In this document: positions 51,652 to 61,046 of the stretch, in pieces
Layout: the number at the start of each line of letters is the position of its first letter
Numbering within the stretch: the stretch's first letter is position 1
From: Micromonospora sp. WMMD1155
GTDB taxonomy: Bacteria > Actinomycetota > Actinomycetes > Mycobacteriales > Micromonosporaceae
Direction of reading: 5' to 3'
Length of the DNA: 64,000 nucleotides
NCBI RefSeq assembly: GCF_029581275.1
Contig: NZ_CP120742.1
Span: 6,014,501 to 6,078,500 of the forward strand
Position numbers and translations under genes: made by a program
Notes under the pieces: generated by a model
The model's database searches: none
The model's input: the letters and a program-made list of their open reading frames with translations, nothing else
What the model was told of the DNA's origin: nothing

Positions 51652-52994
51652 TACGGTCGTGCCAGCACCTCGGCCGCCGCCCGCTCACCGGCACGCACCG
51701 CGCCCTCCAGGTAGCCGGTCCAGCGGGTCGCCGTCTCGGTGCCCGCCCAGTGCACCCGGCCCACCGGCGTCCGCAGATGCGGCCCGTACGCGGCCCAGGA
51801 CCCGGGGGTGAGCGCACCGCAGAAGCAGCCCCGCGTCCACTCCTCGGTCGACCAGTCGTACTCGACGAGGTCGACCGGGTCACCGGCGCGTGGCCCGACC
51901 ACTGCGGCGAACGCCTCCAGCAGGCACCGCCGACGCTGCTCGGGAGACATCCCGCGCAGCACCGCGGCGTCCGAGGCGTAGCTGAACCCGGTCAACACGC
52001 CGAGCGGCGAGGTGGGTGTGGAGTTGTCGACCGTCTCGGTGAGCGGACCGGTGGTGCTGGTGGACACCCCGGAGAACCCGTCGGCACGCCAGAACGGCTC
52101 CGGGTAGACGGCGTGCACCTTCAGCGCCGAACCCATCGGCATCCGCTGGGTCAACCCGTCGCGCAACGCGGGCAGCGGCGGAGCGTACCGGATCCGGCCC
52201 GCCAGAGCCGGAGCCAGTGCGACCACCAGGAAGTCAGCGTTCACGCGGCCGGCGTCGGTCCACGCCGTCACCCCGTCGGCGTTCTGTTCGACGGCCCGTA
52301 CCGGTGCGGCCAACGTCAGCGCCCCCGGTGGCAGAGCGGCGGCCATCCGCTCGGCCAGCGCCGGTGGCCCGCCCACGATCCGGTCCTGCTGCGCGCCGCC
52401 CGCCATCCCCAGCAGGGGCCCGGTCCCGCCGGCGCTGCGCAGGTAGAACAGCAGGTGCAACAACGACACCTCGTCCGCGCCGGTGGCCAGCAGCCCGCCG
52501 GCGAGCAACCGCCCCAGATAGTCGGCGGTGTCGTCGTCCCCGGCCGTGGCACGCAACCAGCCGCCGAGGATCGTCCGGTCCCACTGTGCGGCCTCCGGGG
52601 CCTGCCAGGGCGTGGCCGGGTCCAGCCGGGCGGCGTACTCGTCGAGCAGGCCGAGGACCCGGGCGGCCCGCGCCGGCGGCTCGGCCCGGCGCGCACCGGC
52701 CCAGAGCACGGTGGGTGCGCCGAACGCCGCCGACGCGAACGTGGCCAGCCCGTGTTCGGCGACCAACGCGTACATCCGATGCTGGGTCGGGCCGATCCAC
52801 TGCGCGCCGAGGTCGAGTTGGGTGACGTCGGGTAGCCAGCGGGTCAACACCCGACCGCCCACCCGGTCGCGGGCCTCCAGCAGCCGCACCCGGGCGCCGG
52901 CACGGCTGAGTGCCAGCGCGGCGGCGAGCCCGGAGAAGCCGGCGCCGACCACGACCACCCGCAAGCCGTCGTCCACACCGGGGTCTACCCACAA
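51651..52994 (-). CDS. flavin monoamine oxidase family protein
   Basis: The 447-residue protein is an FAD amine oxidase: N-terminal GXGXXG in RVVVVGAGFSGLAAALALSRAG, the E-rich loop LLEARDRVGGRVLT, and the C-terminal WAGTETATRWTGYLEGAVRAGERAAAEVL, where GT(E)TA is near the FAD end. It oxidises a primary amine or amino acid to an aldehyde with H2O2. No signal peptide is present. It lies convergent with the discoidin gene. Confidence 0.92.
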   Translation of the reverse strand: MWVDPGVDDGLRVVVVGAGFSGLAAALALSRAGARVRLLEARDRVGGRVLTRWLPDVTQLDLGAQWIGPTQHRMYALVAEHGLATFASAAFGAPTVLWAGARRAEPPARAARVLGLLDEYAARLDPATPWQAPEAAQWDRTILGGWLRATAGDDDTADYLGRLLAGGLLATGADEVSLLHLLFYLRSAGGTGPLLGMAGGAQQDRIVGGPPALAERMAAALPPGALTLAAPVRAVEQNADGVTAWTDAGRVNADFLVVALAPALAGRIRYAPPLPALRDGLTQRMPMGSALKVHAVYPEPFWRADGFSGVSTSTTGPLTETVDNSTPTSPLGVLTGFSYASDAAVLRGMSPEQRRRCLLEAFAAVVGPRAGDPVDLVEYDWSTEEWTRGCFCGALTPGSWAAYGPHLRTPVGRVHWAGTETATRWTGYLEGAVRAGERAAAEVLARP

Positions 52995-53152
52995 CCGCCG
53001 CAGGCATGACTGCGGGCTCCGGCGGCAGCGTCGCCGACACCGGGGTCGGGCGGCGCGGAGATTCTTCCGCCGGCCTGTCGATTCGAGCGGCTGCCGATCG
53101 TGTGGAAGATGAGAGGTCGGTGCGGAGCCGGCCGTCCCCGCGAGGAGGAACG

Positions 53153-53512
53153 ATGACGTTGTACTTGCTCAGCCTTCACCAGCCGCAGGGTGAGCTGCCG
53201 CCGGACCCGGAGTTCCTGGCCGGGGTGATGCGCCGCCTCGCCGACTTCCGCGACGAGTTGACGTCCACCGGTTCGTGGGTGTTCGGGCAGGGCCTGCACG
53301 GGCCGGAGACCGCCACCGTGCTGCGTGCCCGTGAGGGCGGCGAGGTCCTGGTCACCGACGGGCCGTTCGCCGAGGGCAAGGAGTACCTGGGCGGCATCAC
53401 CATCATCGACGTGCCGGACCTGGACGTCGCCCTGGAGTGGGGCCGCCGCTACGCGGTGGCCACCACGTTGCCGATCGAGGTCCGCCCCTTCCACGGCGGG
53501 GTCGGAGACTGA
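53153..53512 (+). CDS. YciI/DGPF domain protein
   Basis: The 119-residue protein matches the YCII-related (DGPF) family: it has [13 protein letters not shown], the core [27 protein letters not shown] with the DGPF motif and the [15 protein letters not shown] end. GAGGAGGAA precedes the ATG at 53153. DGPF proteins sit beside ECF42-type sigma factors, as here: the next gene starts 2 bp after its stop. A catalytic role is not known. Confidence 0.9.
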   Translation: MTLYLLSLHQPQGELPPDPEFLAGVMRRLADFRDELTSTGSWVFGQGLHGPETATVLRAREGGEVLVTDGPFAEGKEYLGGITIIDVPDLDVALEWGRRYAVATTLPIEVRPFHGGVGD

Positions 53513-53514
53513 CC

Positions 53515-54723
53515 GTGCCGGACGTGGAGGCGGTGTTCCGCGCGGAGTACGGGCGCGCGGTCGCCGTCCTGGTCCGCCTCCTCGGCGACATCGACCTCGC
53601 CGAGGAGGCCGTCCAAGACGCTTTCGTCATCGCGGTGGCGCGGTGGCCGACGACCGGCCCGCCGCCCAGCCCCGCCGGTTGGATCATCACCACCGCCCGG
53701 AACCGGGCGATCGACCGGCTGCGCCGGGAGGCGTCCCGGGACGACCGACACGCCGAGGCGTCCCTGTTGTTCGCCGCCGACGGCATCGTCGAGGAGGGAC
53801 CCGTGCGCGACGACCGGTTACGACTGATCTTCACGTGCTGTCATCCGGCGCTCGCCCCGACCGCCCGGGTCGCCCTCACCCTGCGCCTGCTCGGCGGGCT
53901 GAGCACCGCCGAGATCGCCCGGGCCTTCCTGGTGCCGGAGCCGACCATGGCGCAGCGGCTGGTCCGCGCCAAGTCGAAGATCCGTCACGCCCGGATCCCG
54001 TACCGGGTGCCGCGCGACGCCGACCTGTCCGACCGGCTGCACGGCGTGCTCGCGGTGCTCTACCTGATCTTCAACGAGGGGCACACCGCCAGTGCCGGGC
54101 GGCGTCTGGTCCGCGCCGAGCTGTGCGTGGAGGCGATCCGGCTGACCCGGCTGCTCGTCGAGCTGATGCCGGACGAGCCGGAAGCCCTCGGTCTGCTCGC
54201 ACTGATGCTGCTCACCGAGTCACGCCGCGCCGCGCGGACCACACCCGACGGCGACCTCGTGCCGCTGCCCCGGCAGGACCGGGGCAGGTGGGACGCCGCG
54301 CTGATCGCCGAGGGGCAGACGCTGGTCCGCCGCTGCCTGCGCCGTGACCGGCCCGGGCCGTACCAGATCCAGGCCGCGATCGCCGCCGTGCACAGCGCCG
54401 CGCCGCGCGCCGCCGACACCGACTGGGGTCAGATCCTCGCGTTGTACGACCACCTGACAGCCGTCGCGCCCAGTGCCGTCGTCGCGCTGAACCGGGCCGT
54501 CGCGCTCGCCGAGGTCGCCGGACCGGCGGTGGCGCTGACCGAGGTGGATCGGCTCGACCTGGACGGCTACCACGTACACCACGCGGTTCGGGCCGACCTG
54601 CTGGCCCGGCTCGGGCGGGACGCGGAGGCCGTCGACGCGTACCGGACCGCCGTCGCGTTGACCGACAACGCTGCCGAACGGGCCTTCCTCACCGCCCGCG
54701 CGGCGGCCCTGACGCCGCAGTGA
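53515..54723 (+). CDS. ECF42-type RNA polymerase sigma factor with C-terminal TPR-like extension
   Basis: The 402-residue protein has region 2 (about 1-75; [54 protein letters not shown]) and region 4 (about 110-165; [32 protein letters not shown]). About 230 residues more form a helical extension (DUF6596 type, [36 protein letters not shown]) which likely replaces an anti-sigma partner. It starts at a GTG 2 bp after the DGPF gene stop. The signal is unknown. Confidence 0.9.
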   Translation: MPDVEAVFRAEYGRAVAVLVRLLGDIDLAEEAVQDAFVIAVARWPTTGPPPSPAGWIITTARNRAIDRLRREASRDDRHAEASLLFAADGIVEEGPVRDDRLRLIFTCCHPALAPTARVALTLRLLGGLSTAEIARAFLVPEPTMAQRLVRAKSKIRHARIPYRVPRDADLSDRLHGVLAVLYLIFNEGHTASAGRRLVRAELCVEAIRLTRLLVELMPDEPEALGLLALMLLTESRRAARTTPDGDLVPLPRQDRGRWDAALIAEGQTLVRRCLRRDRPGPYQIQAAIAAVHSAAPRAADTDWGQILALYDHLTAVAPSAVVALNRAVALAEVAGPAVALTEVDRLDLDGYHVHHAVRADLLARLGRDAEAVDAYRTAVALTDNAAERAFLTARAAALTPQ

Positions 54724-54735
54724 CCCTGGCGGACG

Positions 54736-55458
54736 CTACTGGCCCGCCGCCGTCGACCGGCGCGTCGGCTGGCCGGGAACGGTCGGCGGGTCGGCGATGA
54801 CACCCGCCATCACGTCCTCGACATTGGGCACCTGGGCGAGTTCGCCCAGACCCTCGACGTAGCGCAGCAACCGCAGTTGCATGGCCGCCAGCTCCGCGCG
54901 GCACTGCGCGTCGTCCGGCCAGGCAGACTCGGGCCCGTCGGGGTTGGCCTGCTCCCACGCCCTCAGGCGCGGGTGCCAGGTGGCGAGGAACGGCCGAAGC
55001 TCATTGTTGAGCATGGCGATCCCGAGGTGCTCGACCGTCGGGCGACCATTGGTCCGAATGGTCGGCGCCGCCTGGCTCAGCACCTCCCTGGTGATCGCGA
55101 ACAACTGGTAGAGCGACGTCAACGCCTCCCGGACCAGGCCCGTCCCGGTCGCCAGCGGCTGACCGGACACCCGGGTGACCGCCTCCACGAACAGCCGCCA
55201 GGCGGTCTGCTTGTTGTCCCGGGTGACCGCGAACCGCAGCTCGCTGAACTGCGGAACCGAGACGGTCACCTCCGCCAGCTGGAAGAACCGCGAGTATGCC
55301 GACGCCACCACGGCCGCGACGCCACCCGCCGTCGTGCCGCAGAGGGCGAAGAGGGCGGGCCCGGTCAGTCGACTGGCCAGGTACACCGCCAGCCCCACGG
55401 CGGCACCCGCCACCAGGCCCAGGGCGATGTGGAACCACCGGGAACCACGCCAACGCAT
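54736..55458 (-). CDS. hypothetical protein with two N-terminal membrane helices
   Basis: The 240-residue product begins MRWRGSRWFHIALGLVAGAAVGLAVYLA (first membrane helix), LTGPALFALCGTTAGGVAAVVASAYS (second), and then a soluble helical domain (about 60-215; VTVSVPQFSELRFAVTRDNK, LRPFLATWHPRLRAWEQANPDGPES). The ATG at 55458 has AGGA six bases upstream. No family is recognised. It is convergent to the sigma factor gene and divergent from the YbdK gene. Confidence 0.65.
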   Translation of the reverse strand: MRWRGSRWFHIALGLVAGAAVGLAVYLASRLTGPALFALCGTTAGGVAAVVASAYSRFFQLAEVTVSVPQFSELRFAVTRDNKQTAWRLFVEAVTRVSGQPLATGTGLVREALTSLYQLFAITREVLSQAAPTIRTNGRPTVEHLGIAMLNNELRPFLATWHPRLRAWEQANPDGPESAWPDDAQCRAELAAMQLRLLRYVEGLGELAQVPNVEDVMAGVIADPPTVPGQPTRRSTAAGQ

Positions 55459-55623
55459 CAGCATTCCTGCATCGTCCCAGACATTCACCACTGTGTGTCG
55501 TCGGTGTCCGGTTCGCTCGACGGCGCGGCCACACCTGGCGGGCGCGTTTGCGGGCGGACGCGCCGGGAACCCGTGCGGCCCGGCCACGGGTCCACCCGTG
55601 GCCGCAGTCGGATGGAGGCGGCC

Positions 55624-56757
55624 ATGGCGTACCGTCCGACCGTCGCCGACAGGGTGCCCGACGTGTCCACCCTCACGCTCGGGGTGGAGGAGGAGTTCCT
55701 GCTGCTCGACCCGGACACCGGGCGCAACCTGCCGGTGGCCGACCGGGTGCTGGCCGCGCTGCGCGGCCCCGCCCGCGACCAGAGCCGCCAGGAGTTCCGG
55801 CACAGCATGGTGGAGATGGTCACGCCGGTCTGCGCCGACCTCAACGAACTGCGCACGCACCTGGTGTCGTTGCGTCACGCCGCCGCCGAGGCGGCCACGG
55901 CCGCCGGGGCCCGACTGGTGGCCGTCGGTGCCACCCCCGTGGCCGAACCGCACCTGACGGTGCCCGACCGGCCGCGCTACCACGCGATGTCGCGCCGGTA
56001 CGGCCCGGTGGCGCACGACCCGGCGGTCTGCGGCTGTCACGTGCACGTCGGCCTGCCCGACCGGGAACTGGCCGTGCAGGTCTGCAACCACCTGCGTACC
56101 TGGCTGCCGGTGATCCAGGCGATCACCACCAACTCGCCGTTGCACGACGGGCGCGACACCGGCCACGCCAGCTGGCGGTCGATGCAGCTGGAACGCTGGC
56201 CCAGCATCGGTCCGACACCGTACTTCGACTCCGCCGCCGACTACGACCGGACCGTGGACGAGCTGATCGCCGCCGGTGTCATGCTCGACGCCGCGATGGT
56301 CTACTGGTACGCGCGGCCGTCGTCGGCGTACCCGACGGTGGAGGTGCGGGTCGGCGACGTCAGCTCGGACGTGGACGACACGGTGCTCGTCGCCGCACTG
56401 GTCCGGTCCCTCGTCGCCACCCTCGCCGACGACGTACGCGCCGGGGTGACCGCGCCGCACACCCGGGACTGCCTGGTCGCCGCCGCGCACTGGCGGGCCG
56501 CCCACCACGGCCTCGACGGTGAACTGATCGACCTGCGCGCCGGCGGCACCCGACCGGCCTGGGTGCTCGTCGACGAGCTGATGGCGGTGATCGCCCCGGC
56601 CCTGCTGCGCCACGGCGACCTCGGCTACGTGTTGGCGCACCTGGCCCGGCTGCGTCGCGACGGGACCGGCGCGGCCCGGCAGCGCCGGGTGCTGGAGCGT
56701 ACCGGTGACCTGCGCGCCGTGATCGACGACCTGGCCGCCCGCACGGCCGCCGCCTGA
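55624..56757 (+). CDS. carboxylate-amine ligase, glutamate-cysteine ligase type 2 (YbdK)
   Basis: The 377-residue protein is of the YbdK/GCS2 family: it begins with LTLGVEEEFLLLDPDTG (the EEEF metal/ATP site), has FRHSMVEMVTPVC, VCGCHVHVGLPD and the late STVEVRVGDV-like segment YPTVEVRVGDVSSDVDD. Such ligases couple amino-acid carboxylate and amine groups with ATP. GGAGG precedes the ATG at 55624. Its 3' end is 17 bp from the convergent AsnB-like amidotransferase gene. Confidence 0.9.
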   Translation: MAYRPTVADRVPDVSTLTLGVEEEFLLLDPDTGRNLPVADRVLAALRGPARDQSRQEFRHSMVEMVTPVCADLNELRTHLVSLRHAAAEAATAAGARLVAVGATPVAEPHLTVPDRPRYHAMSRRYGPVAHDPAVCGCHVHVGLPDRELAVQVCNHLRTWLPVIQAITTNSPLHDGRDTGHASWRSMQLERWPSIGPTPYFDSAADYDRTVDELIAAGVMLDAAMVYWYARPSSAYPTVEVRVGDVSSDVDDTVLVAALVRSLVATLADDVRAGVTAPHTRDCLVAAAHWRAAHHGLDGELIDLRAGGTRPAWVLVDELMAVIAPALLRHGDLGYVLAHLARLRRDGTGAARQRRVLERTGDLRAVIDDLAARTAAA

Positions 56758-56774
56758 CCGCGGCCCGGCGCGAC

Positions 56775-58559
56775 TCAGTGGATGTCGTGCGTCTGCAACC
56801 ACAGCTCCAGGAGGCCGAGCTGCCACAGCTTGTTACTGCCGGCCGCCGCCTCGGCCCGGTCCGGCTCGGCGAGCAGGCGTGCCACGTACTCCGGTCGGAA
56901 CAGCCCTCGCTTGCGCGCGGCGGGCGCCTGCAACGCCTCGGCGACCAGCTCCCGCACCGGGCCGTCCACGTTGCGCAACGCCGGCACGGGGAAGTAGCCC
57001 TTGCGACGGTCGATCACCTCGGCGGGCAGCACCTGCCGGGCGACCTCCTTCAGCACGCCCTTACCGCCCTGCGCGACCTTGTGCTCCGGTGGGCAGTGCG
57101 CGGCCAGGGTGACCAGGTCCTGGTCGAGGAAGGGGGTGCGGACCTCCAGGCCCCACGCCATGCTCATGCTGTCCACCCGCTTGACCGGGTCGTCGGGGAG
57201 CATCAGGTGGGTGTCCAGGCGCAGCACGGCGTCCAGCGCGGTCTGCGCGCCCGGCGCGGCGAGGTGCCCGGCGAGCAGTTCCCGGCTGGCGTCGTGCTCC
57301 AGCGCGTACTCCGGGGCGACGAGGTCGCGCAACTCGTCGTGGTCGCGGTCGAAGAACGCGGCGGCGAACGTCTCGGCGGCGCTGTGCCGGGGCACCTCGG
57401 TGAGCGGCTGGTGGTAGCCGTAACCGGCGAACACCTCGTCGGCGCCCTGCCCGGACTGCGCCACCTTCACGTGCCGCGCCACCTGCTCGGACAGCAGGTG
57501 GAAGGCGACCACGTCGTGACTGCCCATCGGCTCGGTCATCGCCAGCACGGCCCGGCGTACGGCGGGCACCAGGTCGTCGTCGGCCAGCCGGATCCGGTGG
57601 TGGTCGGTGTCGAACGCCTGGGCCACCAGGTCGGAGTAGTGGAACTCGTCGCCGGACTCGCCGTCGCGGCTGTCGAAGCCGATGCTGAACGTCCGCAGGT
57701 GCTGCTGCCCGGCCTCGGCGAGGAGCGCCACGATGAGGCTGGAGTCCAGACCACCGGAGAGCAGCACGCCGACCGGCACGTCGGCGACCAGCCGTCGGCG
57801 TACCGCCGCGCGCAGCGCGTCCCCGACGGCGGCCCGCCAGTCGGCGGCGTCCATCCCCGCGTCGGCGGGCTCCCGCACGTAGTCGGGCCGCCAGTAGACC
57901 TCCTCGCGGCTGCGCCCGTCCGCCTCGATCACCCGCAGGGTGGCCGGCGGGAGCTTGCGCACGCCGCGTAGCACCGTCCGGGGCGCGGGCACGATGGAGT
58001 GCCAGGACAGGTAGTGGTGCAGGGCCACCGCGTCGATGCCGGTGTCGACGTCGCCGGCGGCCAGCAGCGCGGGTAGGGTGGAGGCGAACCGGAGCCGCCC
58101 GGGCGTCTCGGCGAGGTAGAGCGGTTTGATGCCGAGCCGGTCGCGGGCCAGGATCAGCCGCTGCCGGGCCCGGTCCACCAGGCCGATCGCGAACATGCCG
58201 ACCAGGTGGTCGACGAAACGCTCGCCCCAGTGTGCGTACGCCACCAGGATCACCTCGGTGTCGCTGGTGGACCCGAAGGCGTACCCGGCGTTCTGCAACT
58301 CCTCGCGCAGCTCGGGATAGTTGTAGACGCAGCCGTTGAAGACCAGCGCGAGGCCGAGGTCGTCGCGGACCATCGGCTGCCCGCCCGCGTGGGACAGGTC
58401 GATGATGGTCAGTCGGCGGTGCCCGAGGGTCACCCAGCCGTCGGCGAACAGGCCCTCGGCGTCCGGGCCACGGGAGCGCATCGCCTCGGTCATCCGGGTC
58501 ACCGCCGCCGCGTCGGGCGAGCGGCCGTCGAACCGGGCCTCCCCGCTGATCCCGCACAT
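56775..58559 (-). CDS. AsnB-like glutamine amidotransferase (N-acetylglutaminylglutamine amidotransferase type)
   Basis: The 594-residue protein begins MCGISGEARFDG, so the nucleophile Cys2 of a class II glutaminase is present after Met removal. The glutaminase domain (about 1-200) has RGPDAEG and FNGCVYNYPELREEL; the synthetase domain (about 220-590) has the PP-loop VLLSGGLDSSLIVALL and SGQGADEVFAGYGYH. The tail matches the long AsnB paralogue TIGR03104 (asnO-type), involved in making N-acetylglutaminylglutamine amide in some bacteria. The usual partner (ngg synthetase) is missing. Start 58559 is the first possible Met-Cys. Confidence 0.88.
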   Translation of the reverse strand: MCGISGEARFDGRSPDAAAVTRMTEAMRSRGPDAEGLFADGWVTLGHRRLTIIDLSHAGGQPMVRDDLGLALVFNGCVYNYPELREELQNAGYAFGSTSDTEVILVAYAHWGERFVDHLVGMFAIGLVDRARQRLILARDRLGIKPLYLAETPGRLRFASTLPALLAAGDVDTGIDAVALHHYLSWHSIVPAPRTVLRGVRKLPPATLRVIEADGRSREEVYWRPDYVREPADAGMDAADWRAAVGDALRAAVRRRLVADVPVGVLLSGGLDSSLIVALLAEAGQQHLRTFSIGFDSRDGESGDEFHYSDLVAQAFDTDHHRIRLADDDLVPAVRRAVLAMTEPMGSHDVVAFHLLSEQVARHVKVAQSGQGADEVFAGYGYHQPLTEVPRHSAAETFAAAFFDRDHDELRDLVAPEYALEHDASRELLAGHLAAPGAQTALDAVLRLDTHLMLPDDPVKRVDSMSMAWGLEVRTPFLDQDLVTLAAHCPPEHKVAQGGKGVLKEVARQVLPAEVIDRRKGYFPVPALRNVDGPVRELVAEALQAPAARKRGLFRPEYVARLLAEPDRAEAAAGSNKLWQLGLLELWLQTHDIH

Positions 58560-58701
58560 CAGGTGGGACGGTGCTGGTTCAGGGCGGACATGGCCCCTCC
58601 TGTCAGGTCTCCCCGACTGGTGGTGGCGGGGCCCGCGGTGGAAACGGGGCCGCTGGCTACCCGGGCGCGCGGGGGACAAACCCCGAGGGCTTGACGCCGT
58701 C

Positions 58702-59124
58702 TCAGTCGAGCAGGGTGCGCAGGATGCGGGCCAACTCGGCCCGATCGGTGTCGTCGAGGTGGCCGAAGAAGCGGTCCGCCTCGGCCCGGCGGGCGGCCCG
58801 GATGGCGGTGCCGACCCGGTTGCCCTCCTCGGTCAGGGCGACGAGGGTGGCGCGCCGGTCGGCCGGGTCTCCTCGGCGCTCGACGAGCCCACGGGTCTGC
58901 AGGTCGTCGACGACCTCGGTCGCCGAGCGGGGCGCGATGCGCAGGTGCTCGGCGAGGGTGCCGGGGCGTACCTCGCCGTAGCGGCTGAGGACACCGAGCG
59001 CCCGGGACTGGCTGGGGGTGACGTCCCAGGGCGCCAACGACTCGCGCGTCTGTCGCCGCAAGCGGGACGCCACCGCCCAGAACGTCTCGGCCAGGCTGTC
59101 GTCGTCGGCGGTGTGCTCGGTCAC
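58702..59124 (-). CDS. MarR family transcriptional regulator
   Basis: The 140-residue protein has the MarR winged-helix fold: FWAVASRLRRQTRESLAPWDVTPSQSRALGVLSRYGEVRPGTLAEHLRIAPRSATEVVDDLQTRGLVERRGDPADRRATLVALTEEG. The last phrase is the MarR wing. It is divergent from an ABC exporter gene, the usual MarR target; a palindrome in the 55-bp spacer is its likely operator. Confidence 0.92.
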   Translation of the reverse strand: MTEHTADDDSLAETFWAVASRLRRQTRESLAPWDVTPSQSRALGVLSRYGEVRPGTLAEHLRIAPRSATEVVDDLQTRGLVERRGDPADRRATLVALTEEGNRVGTAIRAARRAEADRFFGHLDDTDRAELARILRTLLD

Positions 59125-59163
59125 CGGAATACGGTAGCAGCAGATGTGGTTGTTCCCTCATGT

Positions 59164-59176
59164 TGAGGTAACCTCA
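59164..59176. promoter_or_regulatory. MarR-type operator palindrome
   Basis: TGAGGT-A-ACCTCA is a perfect 13-bp palindrome in the 55-bp space between MarR and ABC starts. It lies 3 bp before the ATG at 59180, so repression at the ABC promoter or start is expected. Confidence 0.65.
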
Positions 59177-59179
59177 GTA

Positions 59180-61000
59180 ATGTCTCCGACCGAAGGGCAG
59201 TGCTCCTTGGAACCCACCCCCATGGGCCGCGACCGCGGCCACCGCACCGTCAGCGCCGACGAGAAGGCGCAGGCCCGCCAGGTGTCGCTGCGTCGCATCG
59301 GCCGCCTGTTCACCAACCGCCGGCCCGCGCTCGCCGCCGTCACCGCGATCATCGTGCTCTCCTCGATCATCGCGATGGCCAGCCCGTTCCTGCTGCGTGC
59401 CGTCATCGACCGGGCGCTGCCGCAGGGCGACGTGACCCTGCTGGTCTGGCTGGTCCTCGGCATGGTCGCCGTCGCCGCGGTGACCTCCGCCCTCGGCGTC
59501 GTGCAGACCTGGATCTCCACCCAGGTCGGCCAGCAGGTCATGCATCGGCTGCGCACCGACGTCTTCAGCCACCTCCAGCGCCAGTCGCTGGGCTTCTTCA
59601 CCCGCACCCGCACCGGCGAGGTGCAGTCCCGGATCACCAACGACATCGGCGGCATGCAGTCGGTGGTCACCTCCACCGCCACCGCCGTCGCGGCCAACCT
59701 CACCACAGTGGTCGCCACCGCGGTCGCCATGGTCGCCCTCTCCTGGCAGCTCTCCCTCGTCTCGCTCGTGGTGCTGCCGCCCGCCGTCTGGCTGACCCGC
59801 CGGGTCGCCCGGATGCGCCGGGAGATCACCGCCCAGCGGCAACGCGAACTCGCCGACCTCAACGTCACCGTCGAGGAAGGGCTCTCGGTCAGCGGTGTGC
59901 AGTTGGCCAAGACCCTCGGCACCGGCCCGGCCCTCATCGAGCGGTTCAGCGCCTCCTCGGCCCGGCTGGTCGACCTGGAGCTGCGCAGCGAACTGGCCGG
60001 CCGCTGGCGGATGGCCTCGATGAGCATCATCTTCGCCGCCGTACCGGCGGTCATCTACCTCGCCGCCGGGCTGCCCGGCACCGCCGGGACGCTCAGCATC
60101 GGCACCCTGGTCGCCTTCACGGCCCTGCAGGGTGGCCTGTTCCGGCCGCTGATGGGCCTGCTCAACGTGGGCGTCTCACTCACCGCGTCGCTGGCGCTGT
60201 TCGCCCGGATCTTCGAGTACCTGGACCTGCCGGTCGATGTGGCCGACCCCGCCGAGCCGGTCCGCCTCGACCCCGCCCGGGTGCGCGGTCATCTGCGCCT
60301 GGAGGACGTCACCTTCGGCTACCCGGGCAGCGACACCGCAGCCCTCGCCGGGATCAGCCTGGACGTGCCCGCCGGCACCAGCCTCGCCCTGGTCGGCGAG
60401 ACCGGGTCCGGCAAGAGCACCCTCGCCGGGCTGGTCAGCCGGCTGCACGACCCGACCGCCGGTCGGATCACCGTCGACGGCGTCGACCTGCGGGACCTGC
60501 GCCTGGCCGACCTGGCCGCGATCGTCGGCGTGGTCAGCCAGGAGACGTACCTGCTGCACACCACGGTGCGGGAGAACCTGCGTTACGCCCGGCCGGACGC
60601 CACCGACGCGGAGATCGAGGACGCCGCCCGCGCGGCCCAGATCCACGACCTGATCGCCGGGCTGCCCGACGGGTACGACACGACGGTCGGCTCCCGCGGT
60701 CACCGCTTCTCCGGCGGCGAGAAGCAGCGGCTCGCCATCGCCCGCACGTTGCTGCGCGACCCGCGCATCCTGGTCCTCGACGAGGCCACCAGCGCACTGG
60801 ACACCGAGACTGAACGGGCCGTGCAACGCGCGTTCGACGTGCTGGCCGAGGGCCGCACCACGATCACCATCGCCCACCGGCTCTCCACCGTCCGCGACGC
60901 CGACCAGATCGCGGTGCTCGACCACGGCCGCATCGTCGAGGCCGGCACCCACGACAGCCTGCTGGACCGCAACGGCCGCTACGCCACACTGGCGGCCTGA
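59180..61000 (+). CDS. ABC multidrug-type exporter (fused permease and ATPase)
   Basis: The 606-residue protein has an N-terminal transmembrane domain (about 40-345; six helices, first SSIIAMASPFLLRAVIDRAL) and an ATPase domain (about 370-605) with Walker A GETGSGKST, Q-loop VVSQETYLL, signature FSGGEKQRLAIAR and Walker B RILVLDEATSALD. It is a half-transporter acting as a homodimer, of the MsbA/LmrA multidrug type. The ATG at 59180 is chosen; TTG at 59207 is a possible later start. It is divergent from a MarR regulator, suggesting drug-inducible export. Confidence 0.9.
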   Translation: MSPTEGQCSLEPTPMGRDRGHRTVSADEKAQARQVSLRRIGRLFTNRRPALAAVTAIIVLSSIIAMASPFLLRAVIDRALPQGDVTLLVWLVLGMVAVAAVTSALGVVQTWISTQVGQQVMHRLRTDVFSHLQRQSLGFFTRTRTGEVQSRITNDIGGMQSVVTSTATAVAANLTTVVATAVAMVALSWQLSLVSLVVLPPAVWLTRRVARMRREITAQRQRELADLNVTVEEGLSVSGVQLAKTLGTGPALIERFSASSARLVDLELRSELAGRWRMASMSIIFAAVPAVIYLAAGLPGTAGTLSIGTLVAFTALQGGLFRPLMGLLNVGVSLTASLALFARIFEYLDLPVDVADPAEPVRLDPARVRGHLRLEDVTFGYPGSDTAALAGISLDVPAGTSLALVGETGSGKSTLAGLVSRLHDPTAGRITVDGVDLRDLRLADLAAIVGVVSQETYLLHTTVRENLRYARPDATDAEIEDAARAAQIHDLIAGLPDGYDTTVGSRGHRFSGGEKQRLAIARTLLRDPRILVLDEATSALDTETERAVQRAFDVLAEGRTTITIAHRLSTVRDADQIAVLDHGRIVEAGTHDSLLDRNGRYATLAA

Positions 61001-61011
61001 GCTTCTCCCTC

Positions 61012-61045
61012 ACAACCGTCTCGAAATCGTCGCTAAAACTGTCTC
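61012..61045. repeat. direct repeats ACAACCGTCTC/AAAACTGTCTC in the convergent spacer
   Basis: Two 11-bp repeats with 9/11 identity at 61012-61022 and 61035-61045, start-to-start 23 bp, lie between the ABC exporter stop and the TetR-HTH_7 stop. On the minus strand they read GAGACAGTTTT and GAGACGGTTGT, directly after the TetR gene. Confidence 0.7.
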
Positions 61046-61046
61046 A

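Noticed and set aside
54736..56826. 696-codon minus-strand frame extending the two-TM protein across ybdK
   Set aside because: The extension is antisense to the YbdK-like ligase and has no family features; the last 240 residues have their own start with AGGA.
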